This document shows, in pieces, positions 34,201 through 41,414 of a DNA stretch of 52,897 nucleotides. The DNA lies in assembly GCA_017441205.1 (NCBI GenBank), contig JAFRYG010000115.1, positions 1 to 52,897 on the forward strand, in the 5' to 3' direction. Below the pieces are notes generated by a model, which was given only the letters and a program-made list of their open reading frames with translations, was not told the origin of the DNA and made no database searches. The DNA comes from Pseudomonadota bacterium. GTDB taxonomy: Bacteria; Myxococcota_A; Bradymonadia; UBA4248. Position numbers and translations under genes: made by a program. The stretch's first letter is position 1. Every line of letters begins with the position of its first letter.

Positions 34201-35213
34201 ATCATGGCGATTGGTTCAATGATGTGAACTCTCCGTGGCTGTGCGATTCCAATAATGGTTGGGACAATTATTCCGAAAAATGCTGGTTCAGCCAGGATCT
34301 TCCCGATATCAACTATGAAAACGACGATGCTCGCCGGACGATGGTCGATCATGCAATCTGGCTCATTAAACAGACCAATATCGATGGTTTCCGCGTCGAT
34401 GCCGTCAAGCACATGAATATCAAGTTCGTCAAGGATCTGCGCGCTGCAACTGACAAACTGTTCGCCAACACCGGCATCATGTTCTACATGGTCGGCGAAA
34501 CATTCACAGGCGATGTTGGTCTTCTGAACAAATACATCGGCAACGATTTGCTCCATGCACAGTTCGACTTCCCGATGTATTTTGCACTCAAGAGCCATGT
34601 TCTCGGTCTTGGCAACTACGCTGATGTCGCTCAGCTGAGCAATACGTTCAATTCGGATCTGATGGGCACGTTTATGGGCAATCATGACGTTGCGCGTGCA
34701 CTTTCGGTGGCTGCCGGTCAGAATCAGAACAAATGGTGCAGCAATGATGAGGTCCACGACTGGCTGCCGTATCTGAAGGTCAAGACAGCTCTGACGATCC
34801 TGCTGACGAATCCGGGTGTTCCTCTGATTTATTACGGTGATGAATATGGTATGGAAGGATCCAATGATCCGGACAATCGCCGCATGATGGCATTTGATGA
34901 CAAACTCAACAACGAACAGAAGGAAATGTTGAGCTATGTCAGAATGCTTGGTCAGATCCGCAAGACCCATAAAGCAATTACCCGCGGTCATCGTGAGAAT
35001 CTGTCGTACGGCGGCGGTTATTGGTGCTACAAACTCGTCAAAGAGGGCGAGCCTGCGGTTATCGTCGGTATTTCACGTGCCGATGGCGGTGACAACAGCG
35101 GATGCGATCTCAAGGGCAATTACAATCTGAAGAGCCTGCTCAATGACAAAGAGTTTTCGACCTCATCACTGGATTTGAGTTCAGATCGTCTCCAGGTCTA
35201 TGAAGTCAAATAA
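31278..35213 (+). CDS. Giant surface lipoprotein alpha-amylase (GH13) with five starch-binding-like modules
   Basis: Start at ATG 31278, 7 nt after GAGGA; GTG 31272 is in frame but too close. The 1311-residue product has a signal peptide with a Cys near residue 19-20, a Cys-rich unit (PHYCGSCEIDC, VENGCES), an (Asn-Pro)n linker, then five modules, each opening with a Cys and closing near a Cys-Gly. Modules 1-3 share 'TFRYVNADTC', modules 4-5 share 'VYLVGSFNTESDGTWKT'. The GH13 domain is close to that of the upstream gene: Asp1041, Glu1074 and Asp1137 are the catalytic triad. Extra binding modules suggest tighter grip on granular starch. Gene duplication followed by module expansion is the simplest history. 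Confidence 0.93.
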   Translation: MKKNTLLGICLCCAAFGWYGCGSSDSKSEKCNADEMYCPGADACIDLSSDPHYCGSCEIDCTQLANNKSTTCEVGVCKIQSCADGYHDCDNKVENGCESNTACSNNPNPNPNPNPNPNPNPNPNPNPGDSCKMTFRYVNADTCSATGGSQDWPVFLIGDMNGWTESDNNMSMNAGVNCVREVTIDVKAGDTYKYKFFVQGWEENSYHSDPSKSVDDDQNNQVTASCGAVVEYIEKSAGGQIDPNACTMTFRYVHADTCAATGGEDRSVYLTGDMNEWNPTDSNLIMLSKDNCVREVTVQVTEGATYKYKFYVDGWDEPYRSDLGNAVDDDKNNQVTATCGGTVEFVEKAAGGNPGPGPGPGPESCQVTFKYVNADTCASTGGTQDWPVYVIGDMNEWQPADGNMIMNADANCVRTATINVEKGKNLKYKFFVAGWEQDSYRSDPSKSVDDDQNNQTDGTCGATYEYIEKAATTVVDPGSGEVKDGDCEATFTYFNEYTNTNSGGADNFDVYLVGSFNTESDGTWKTNDYAWKMKSDNYGTHTITVKLKKGETYEYKYYVNGWENDSWKTDAEDGESNGKATMDSCGKKFGKGNPGGIVVPPSDPNKCQATFVYENKWTNVNGDGSPASFDVYLVGSFNTESDGTWKTTDPNYKMKSDGKGTHTITVELKQGEKYAYKYYVKDWGDDSYRANPAECSDNDCNSLADMSTCGKVFKYVEVPAGGGETPNPPVQSTGKISLKSQPKVDGKKIEFEVNIDSSIQADSITISGGKSPKLENGKVTDTVDDNNKYSYILKSGDEELYVPVWVEDKPFDWHDATLYFAFTDRFLDGDSGNNNPKTNASVAGSSNAQWMGGDFKGLQKKVDDGYFDKLGINTLWISSVSMNAQGTSQGTNGDEAHWYSAYHSYWPVASFMTDYNQDEFAGAKSEGQEIKAIEPHFGTMEDLKALVDSCHKHGIRVLVDFAANQVHKDSPIFKNHGDWFNDVNSPWLCDSNNGWDNYSEKCWFSQDLPDINYENDDARRTMVDHAIWLIKQTNIDGFRVDAVKHMNIKFVKDLRAATDKLFANTGIMFYMVGETFTGDVGLLNKYIGNDLLHAQFDFPMYFALKSHVLGLGNYADVAQLSNTFNSDLMGTFMGNHDVARALSVAAGQNQNKWCSNDEVHDWLPYLKVKTALTILLTNPGVPLIYYGDEYGMEGSNDPDNRRMMAFDDKLNNEQKEMLSYVRMLGQIRKTHKAITRGHRENLSYGGGYWCYKLVKEGEPAVIVGISRADGGDNSGCDLKGNYNLKSLLNDKEFSTSSLDLSSDRLQVYEVK
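31591..31662 (+). repeat. Asn-Pro linker repeat
   Basis: In-frame 6-nt units (AAYCCN) encode about a dozen Asn-Pro pairs after the lipoprotein Cys-rich unit. Third-position changes show it is older than the perfect repeats at 1-87. Confidence 0.8.
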
Positions 35214-35267
35214 TTGGTTTTGATAGGTTGCGCGGCTTTGGGGCTTTGCCCCATACGCCGACGCCTG

Positions 35268-35307
35268 AGCCATGCTATTGCCGATGGCAATACGCATGGC
35301 TTTTTTT
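35268..35307 (+). terminator. Family A hairpin with T7 tail, amylase terminator
   Basis: AGCCATGC, TATTGCC, loop GAT, GGCAATA, bulged C (35293), GCATGGCT followed by seven T (35301-35307). This is a family A copy that has the full form of an intrinsic terminator. A run of ten G follows at 35308-35317. Confidence 0.8.
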
Positions 35308-35337
35308 GGGGGGGGGGAGGCTCGCAGGAATAAAAAA

Positions 35338-35462
35338 ATGCGGCGTATCGCAAAGCGATAGCCGCATTAACGAGCCGTAGGGGCGGGTACGTTGCCCCGC
35401 CCCAAGGTGAGAGAGACGTGTCGTGACACGTCTTGGCATGGCGTATCGCAGATAGCCATGCC
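35338..35462 (+). repeat. Repeat cluster: two family A hairpins and one family B palindrome
   Basis: 35338-35367: ATGCGGC, bulged G, TATCGC, loop AAA, GCGATA, GCCGCAT. About 35380-35403: GGGGCGG / CCGCCCC hairpin. 35414-35433: family B AGACGTGT / ACACGTCT. 35435-35462: GGCATGGC, bulged G, TAT, loop CGCAG, ATA, GCCATGCC. The cluster fills the gap between converging genes. Confidence 0.8.
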
Positions 35463-35481
35463 CATAAAAGATTCAGAAAAA

Positions 35482-36564
35482 TTATTTTGCGGTTTCCATG
35501 GCCTTTGCGATTTCTTTCTTCACATTTTCGTCTGTAACGGCTTTGTCGAGCGCTTCGAGATCGGCTTTGGTGCCATGAACGGCGATGGCTTTGATGGAGT
35601 ATTCGCGACTCAGTTTGCCAGCAACGTCATCTTTGACGATTTCGGAGAGTGCAGCAACGAGGTCTTTGGCATTAAACTCTTTGGCCAATTCTTTCCATTC
35701 GTCTTTGGGGGCTTTGGTGAGCGTGCTGATAATCGACCACCCCGGTAAATTCTTCGTGCGCGGTGTTTTCTTGAGATAATCGAGCGTGAGCTGATATGCC
35801 TTTGCATCGAATTCTTTGAAGAACGGTGCATAATACCAAAGATCCATCAAACCTTTTGCACATGTCTCCAGCATGACTTCATCTGTCGAGGATTTCATGA
35901 TTTCTTCGATTTTGGGCATGGCAGATGTGTATTTGTTGCTCAAAAGTTCTTTGCATGCGCCCGAGCTGATACGAGCGTCTTTATCATCGAGGAATTTGAT
36001 GCCTTCGTCTTCGATGCCTTCGACGCTGTGGTTGTTGGAGTTGATGATGCCGTACATGGCAGCCATACGGATATCGGCATTATCGCTGGCAGCGTGTTTT
36101 TTGTAGGCTTCATAGAAATCGTTGCTGACGGTGAGGTTGTTCATGTTGCTGCGAAGTGCAGTTGTCAGTACCTCGGGGTCTGTTTCGTTCTGCAGGATAT
36201 AGAGCAGGGCATCGGCTTTTTCGGATTTGCTGCCTTTTTCAAGATTGTAGGTCATGTTGACCATCGGAAGTCTGCGGATTTGGGGATCGGAATGTTTGAG
36301 CGCCTTGAGTTCGAACGCATTGCGTTCTTCGTTTGTCATGCCCTTGACGGCTTCGTCATATTTTTTCTTGTCCATGCCGGCGAACGGATCCGCTTCATCG
36401 GCTTTGGCATCATCGGCTTTGGCTTCCTCACCGGCAGCATCACCGGCTTTGGCATCGGCGGCAGCTTCAGGTTTGGCGTCATTGGCAGCGGGCTCTTCGG
36501 CTTTTTTTCCGCATGCACCGAGTACAAACAGTGAAATCAGAGCGAGCAAAAAGAGTTTTTTCAT
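35482..36564 (-). CDS. Lipoprotein with HEAT-like helical repeats
   Basis: A 360-residue protein with a signal peptide and lipobox (FVLGAC, Cys19). A linker rich in Ala, Asp and Lys (AKADDAKADEAD) runs to about residue 60. The rest is predicted mostly helical with paired helices of about 35-40 residues (SDPQIRRLPMVNM, NADIRMAAMYGIINS, DARISSGACKELLSN, STDEVMLETCAKGLMDLWY), the look of HEAT/Armadillo-type repeats that bind proteins. No catalytic motif. It probably sits in the periplasm attached to a membrane. The gene stands alone, with repeats at its 3' side. Function unknown. Confidence 0.75.
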   Translation of the reverse strand: MKKLFLLALISLFVLGACGKKAEEPAANDAKPEAAADAKAGDAAGEEAKADDAKADEADPFAGMDKKKYDEAVKGMTNEERNAFELKALKHSDPQIRRLPMVNMTYNLEKGSKSEKADALLYILQNETDPEVLTTALRSNMNNLTVSNDFYEAYKKHAASDNADIRMAAMYGIINSNNHSVEGIEDEGIKFLDDKDARISSGACKELLSNKYTSAMPKIEEIMKSSTDEVMLETCAKGLMDLWYYAPFFKEFDAKAYQLTLDYLKKTPRTKNLPGWSIISTLTKAPKDEWKELAKEFNAKDLVAALSEIVKDDVAGKLSREYSIKAIAVHGTKADLEALDKAVTDENVKKEIAKAMETAK

Positions 36565-36722
36565 AATTCATTCCTTTATAGGGCTTATCTTCTTCTCCAC
36601 AATGGGGAAGGTATGATGAAAAACTGAGCGTTTTTAATACATAACGAATAAAAAAAGCAACACTTTTGAATCAATGGGTAGCTACAAACAAAACGGGGTA
36701 TGACGGATGCCGACAGCTATAT

Positions 36723-39700
36723 TTATTTGACAGTCCATTTGGCCATGTCTGTCCATTTGTAGGTTTTGCCTATTGCAGGATCGGAGGCATCGTTGTTGAT
36801 CATCTTAAAGACGACAGCAACATTGAATGATTTGACTTTTTTGGGCGTAATAATGGCCAGTTTTTCGATACCGATTCGGCAGTGTTCGTATTGGGTATTA
36901 TGGCCTTCCAGATTCACCTGATAGCTCGGGCGTTCAGGATATTTGGAATACATCGGATAATTTTTGTCATAGGAGCGCGCCAGCTCTTTTGTAAATTTCA
37001 GGGATGTATCGGAAGATACAATTTCAGCATACAGGTGTTGATTTGTACCAGTTCTGGTAATCGTTGCGCTGCGCCCGTCTTTTGATATTTTTATTTCACC
37101 GGCAGTATCCTTCTTTACGCACTTGTTTAAATATTGTCCGCTGTCATCGTGCCATGTGGCGGTTTGTGCATGGACAGCCCAGCGAACGATTTGTTCTGAT
37201 TTGAGTTTGATTTCATCCTGCAAAACGACAGTCGAACGATTATCTTTGAACCAGACGCCGCGCGAACCTGAGTCAACTGTTGTATAAGCAGTCGACATAT
37301 CTACGATGGAAATTGCGCTCTTTGCGTCAAATTCATTACGAATAAATTCGCCAACAGTATTCTTGACCTGATCGGGGGTCGTATAGGAAACATTACCAAT
37401 GACGAGCGTATTCTGACCTTCGGCGCGTTTTTTATAATATTGTTCGCGCTTGTTTCCGAAATAGTTGGGCAGATTATAATTATCGGATCCCAGATCCATC
37501 AATATACGTTTGCCGGCAGCATAGAGGATAAAATTGCCGATATCGAGGTCGCCATGACTTGCATTGTTGGCACCGCCATGCAGACCGACGAGGATGGCAT
37601 TCTTATTCCACGAGGAACGCATCGTGGTGGAACCGACCTGACTGTAATGCGCATCCAGAGCCAGGTTGACGCTGTCGCCGATTTGACCTGGTGCATACCA
37701 CATTACGTCGTAAACATGCGGTTTTTTAAGGTTGCTGGTGATGGCATTCTGGCGAATTTTGCCCAGGGATTTGTCGCCGGATTTGCGAGCGAACCATGCC
37801 TGACAGTTTGTATCGGTTTGTCCGGAGCCGGAATCATGGAACCCCCACGAACCCGCTTCATTTTCAAAGTAGGTTGTGAAGTAGGCTGATTTGGCAAATC
37901 CCGGTGAATAGTAAATTCCCTGAGTTGAACCTGTGGCCGAATCGAGTGATGAAATCAGGACATGCATATAATCAGTTCCATACGACCAATAGCCCGGTGA
38001 TTCGAGATAACCGCCATCGGGGGCATAGCTGTACATGCCTGCTTCATAATCCTGGATAGAATAATTCAGTACATTTTGGGCTGATTCTGCCGCCTGGCCA
38101 CTATTGGCGTAGGCAATTGCCGCTGAAGTCAAACCACCATTGCATACGCCCGTCCAGTTGTTATTCCCCCAGTGACCTACGCGACCTTCGTAGCGATCGA
38201 GTCCCGTTTTTAAACCGAAATCACGGACAGCTATTTCCATTTTTTTGCGTTGTTCCGGCTGCCATTTGTCATATAGCCAGTCGTACGCAATTGCCATGGG
38301 GTAGAGTATTTCAGCGGTGTCGAGATAATGATCCGGGTGCCAGTCCTTGAAATTGATCAAAGCATTGACTTCATCCCAGATGCGCGCGGCATATTGTTCA
38401 TTGTCCGTCAATTTATACAGCATTGCCCATGGTATGATTCGATCCTTTGCCTTGCGCGAGATACTCAAGAGCCGTTTGCCGTCAGGAAGTGAGTATACGA
38501 CGGGCTTATCTTTGAATTCAGCGGAATTCGGACCATATTTATTAACGAGATAATTGTAGTAGGATTTTAATGTTTCATCCGTTTTCAACAAATTCCGAAG
38601 TTCATTGAAGCGGCTTTGAGTCATCATAACCCTGGGATGGACGTCGCCCCCAAGATGGTTGTACATTTGTGCTACAGCTTCGGTTGATGTCGGCCGCATA
38701 AAGAGCATTTCGTACATGATGTCGAGGCGGGTGGTTAAATCTTTAAAGCTCTGACCGGATGTGGATAAATACACCCACTCCATTCCATCTGTATATTCTT
38801 TTGTATATCCCATCAGTTGTTTAATGTAACTTTTGGGAGCGAACAAGGCATTGCCTACAGCAACCGGTGTAAAACCAAGTGAAGTTGGTTTTCCGTCGAT
38901 GGTGACTGAATTTTTGCCGCCTTCAAATTGATATTTTTTCCCGTTCAAAGTCATTTCGAGGATATGTTTTGTGACATGATAGGTCGACTTGCTGTCATAT
39001 CGGGCTCCCAAAACTGTGAGCGGCAGCCAGTAGTCTTTATCCTTTTTGAAGACACGGGCTGTATCATCGTCATAGCCATTGTTAATCAGCTTGTTATCGA
39101 CGATGGAACGCGCACCGTTGAGCGAGAATGCAGCTCCCGTGAGGTAGGGAATATTCTTTTTATAAAGGAAGATATCATCCAGATAAATGACGGTAGAAGT
39201 CGAGTTGGTCTGGTTCCATCCTGTGCTTGTCAGTACCAGATTGTCGATGCGATTCCAGCCGAGCGGTGAGCGATTGACGCTGAATTGGTTGAGGAGGCCT
39301 GTAAACCGGTTCCATCCCTCTTTTTTGAGTTCTATTTTTCGGCCATAATAATCGATGCCATCACTATTATTGTTTTCACTGCCAAAATACATGAAGAATG
39401 TCTGGCCAACAGCTTCTTTGGGAACATAGACCCAAAAAGATATCGCATGATATTGCCTCAGATCTTTTGGAACTTTTAAAGTCAATTTGGATGTTGAGTA
39501 TTTCCATTCAAACGATTTGCTGCCGTTTTTGGTATATTTTGTCGAGGCATTGGCTTTGTAATCATTTGATGAAAAATCGACGAGTTTATAACGGTTATTT
39601 GGTCCCCCTTTGGTGGCTCTCATCTTTATGCCGCCGAGATAGATGACTGTCGATGTATCATTGGTTTGATCCCATCCGGTCGATGTAAAGACAAGCTTGT

Positions 39701-41066
39701 TAATGTGATTCCATCCAAGAGGTGTGCGCGCTGTACTGAAGTCACTGATCTTAAAATCGAAGGTATTCCAACCGCTTTTGGCAAATTTGATTTTTTTGCC
39801 GTAATAATCTGAACCATCGGTTTTGGAGTTTTCACTTTGAAAATACATGAAGAATGTTTGACCGACAGATTTTTCCGGAACATAGACGTCAAATGAAAGT
39901 GCATCATAATCGGAAAGATTGCGAGGCACCGGGAAGGTCAGGGACGCAGTGGTATAAGCCCATTTTAAGGTTTTCTGGCCATTTTTTGTATATTCTTTCG
40001 AAGCTTTGGATTCATATCCTTTTGCCGAAAAATCCGTCAGCATTAAGTGTTTGGCGGGTTGTAATCCTTTTTCGTCCAAATAGTAATTATAGACGATATT
40101 TTCGGATAAAAGTCTGGTTTCAGTCGTATCAATGATGCAGTTTTTCCAGTTTCCTTCGATACAATCGCATTGGATGGCCTTTGCAGGTTTTTTGGCTTCG
40201 TCACATTTCTTGTCTTCGGGGAATGTACAGTCCGTCCAGCTTCCATCCACACATTTGCATGTGATGGCATTTTGGGGTTTATTTGCTTCGTCACATGTTT
40301 TTGGGGGTTCCGGATTGGGTTTGCATTGTCCGTCTTCTGGATCGCACGTTGTCCCCGGTGCGCAGTTCGAATCGGCACAAATATCTCCTTCGGGATAAGT
40401 GCAATTTGCCCAGCTGCCGTCAATGCATTCGCAAGTGATGACATTGTCTGGCTTTTGTGATTCATCACAGTCGTTGTCTTCAGTGAAAATGCAGTTTTCC
40501 CAATTTCCGTCCACACATTCGCATGTGATGGCATTTTCCGGTTTTTGTGATTCATCGCAAACGTTGTCTTCTGAAAAGATGCAATTATCCCAGTTTCCTT
40601 CAATGCATTCGCATGAGACGGCACCCTCTGGCTTTTGCGATTCATCGCAGTCGCTATCTTCAGAGAATGTGCAGTTTTCCCAGTTTCCTTCAATGCATTC
40701 GCACGAGATGGCACCCTCTGGTTTTTGCGATTCATCGCAGTCGCTATCTTCAGAGAATGTGCAGTTTTCCCAGTTTCCGTCCACACATTCGCAAGTGATG
40801 GCACCCTCTGGCTTTTGCGATTCATCACAGTCTTTTTCTTCATTGAATGTGCAATTATCCCAGTTTCCGTCCACACATTCGCATGCGGTGGCATTTTCCG
40901 GCTTTTGTGATTTGTCGCATGTGTTGTCTTCCGGGAGATCGCCCGGGGTTTGGTCCTCTGGCTGCGCAGTATCCTTCACACTGTCATCCGAGCATGAAAC
41001 AGCTGTTCCACACGATGCAATCGTTACACACAGGATAGCACGAAAAAGATTTTTTACAGGACGCAT
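36723..41066 (-). CDS. Heparinase II/III-like polysaccharide lyase with eight Cys-rich repeats
   Basis: A 1447-residue lipoprotein (IASC or AVSC lipobox near residues 19-25). Residues about 49-330 carry eight 30-residue units of the form CDESQKPEGAITCECVDGNW.NC, four Cys each, interrupted once by a different Cys-rich stretch. Two jelly-roll modules follow (SFDVYVPEKSVGQTFFMYFQS and SFWVYVPKEAVGQTFFMYFGS), like lyase N-terminal or carbohydrate-binding domains. Next is a copper-amine-oxidase-N-type domain (NGKKYQFEGGKNSVTIDGKP), then an alpha/alpha toroid (RIIPWAMLYKLTDN, YPMAIAYDWLYDKW, HWGNNNWTGVCNGG) and a C-terminal beta-sandwich containing SHGDLDIGNFILYAAGKRILMD, typical of heparinase II/III lyases. 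It would degrade an acidic polysaccharide at the surface; the substrate cannot be told from sequence. Confidence 0.85.
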   Translation of the reverse strand: MRPVKNLFRAILCVTIASCGTAVSCSDDSVKDTAQPEDQTPGDLPEDNTCDKSQKPENATACECVDGNWDNCTFNEEKDCDESQKPEGAITCECVDGNWENCTFSEDSDCDESQKPEGAISCECIEGNWENCTFSEDSDCDESQKPEGAVSCECIEGNWDNCIFSEDNVCDESQKPENAITCECVDGNWENCIFTEDNDCDESQKPDNVITCECIDGSWANCTYPEGDICADSNCAPGTTCDPEDGQCKPNPEPPKTCDEANKPQNAITCKCVDGSWTDCTFPEDKKCDEAKKPAKAIQCDCIEGNWKNCIIDTTETRLLSENIVYNYYLDEKGLQPAKHLMLTDFSAKGYESKASKEYTKNGQKTLKWAYTTASLTFPVPRNLSDYDALSFDVYVPEKSVGQTFFMYFQSENSKTDGSDYYGKKIKFAKSGWNTFDFKISDFSTARTPLGWNHINKLVFTSTGWDQTNDTSTVIYLGGIKMRATKGGPNNRYKLVDFSSNDYKANASTKYTKNGSKSFEWKYSTSKLTLKVPKDLRQYHAISFWVYVPKEAVGQTFFMYFGSENNNSDGIDYYGRKIELKKEGWNRFTGLLNQFSVNRSPLGWNRIDNLVLTSTGWNQTNSTSTVIYLDDIFLYKKNIPYLTGAAFSLNGARSIVDNKLINNGYDDDTARVFKKDKDYWLPLTVLGARYDSKSTYHVTKHILEMTLNGKKYQFEGGKNSVTIDGKPTSLGFTPVAVGNALFAPKSYIKQLMGYTKEYTDGMEWVYLSTSGQSFKDLTTRLDIMYEMLFMRPTSTEAVAQMYNHLGGDVHPRVMMTQSRFNELRNLLKTDETLKSYYNYLVNKYGPNSAEFKDKPVVYSLPDGKRLLSISRKAKDRIIPWAMLYKLTDNEQYAARIWDEVNALINFKDWHPDHYLDTAEILYPMAIAYDWLYDKWQPEQRKKMEIAVRDFGLKTGLDRYEGRVGHWGNNNWTGVCNGGLTSAAIAYANSGQAAESAQNVLNYSIQDYEAGMYSYAPDGGYLESPGYWSYGTDYMHVLISSLDSATGSTQGIYYSPGFAKSAYFTTYFENEAGSWGFHDSGSGQTDTNCQAWFARKSGDKSLGKIRQNAITSNLKKPHVYDVMWYAPGQIGDSVNLALDAHYSQVGSTTMRSSWNKNAILVGLHGGANNASHGDLDIGNFILYAAGKRILMDLGSDNYNLPNYFGNKREQYYKKRAEGQNTLVIGNVSYTTPDQVKNTVGEFIRNEFDAKSAISIVDMSTAYTTVDSGSRGVWFKDNRSTVVLQDEIKLKSEQIVRWAVHAQTATWHDDSGQYLNKCVKKDTAGEIKISKDGRSATITRTGTNQHLYAEIVSSDTSLKFTKELARSYDKNYPMYSKYPERPSYQVNLEGHNTQYEHCRIGIEKLAIITPKKVKSFNVAVVFKMINNDASDPAIGKTYKWTDMAKWTVK
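40120..40920 (-). repeat. 90-nt tandem repeats encoding Cys-rich units
   Basis: Eight in-frame copies within the lyase gene; the central ones (about 40470-40830) are nearly identical in DNA as well as protein, pointing to recent duplication or gene conversion. A long antisense frame here is a by-product. Confidence 0.85.
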
Positions 41067-41414
41067 GGTAACCTCACTATATCAGGGAATTATTTTGTAT
41101 TTCCGCCGTGGTATTGCGGTGCAGCCAATAACGCGTGCAGATGCGTATTTGCTTGAGATATTTATGTCACAGCGACAGCGACACAAGGGGATCTGTTCCT
41201 TCGGATATAGTACAGTTAAATCGTTCCCCGGTCTACCACTAATCTTGTTTAGCCGCTCATTGACAGGTTGTTTTGGGAATGTTTTCTGAGACACTGCGAG
41301 CCGTATGTGCCATCGGCACACAGGCGAGCGCGCAGGGCGTATCGAGCCGGGAGAGACGTGCTGCGCCACGTCTTTCCGGCGAGATAGCCGCGCCCCATAA
41401 TAATATATAATATA
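41067..41414. other. Intergenic region with composite family A/B element
   Basis: The left 230 nt hold nothing recognisable. At 41335-41395 a family A hairpin (GGGC, bulged G, TATC-GA-GCCGG against CCGGC-GA-GATA, GCC) has a family B palindrome (AGACGTG / CACGTCT, 41354-41373) as its loop. A degenerate family A copy lies at about 41295-41328. Confidence 0.6.
41335..41395 (+). repeat. Family A hairpin enclosing a family B palindrome
   Basis: The inner stem has tandem G-A mismatches (GA opposite GA), also seen in the copies at 6811-6852 and 49891-49932. The family B palindrome occupies the apical loop, so the two families can combine in one structure. Confidence 0.7.

Noticed and set aside
35308-35317. 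Run of ten G after the amylase terminator
   Set aside because: Could form a G-rich structure, but a lone homopolymer beside a T run is too weak to interpret and its length may be a sequencing artefact.
40399-41289. 296-codon plus-strand frame across the lyase repeats
   Set aside because: Antisense reading of the 90-nt Cys repeats; it has no start signal and copies the repeat pattern.
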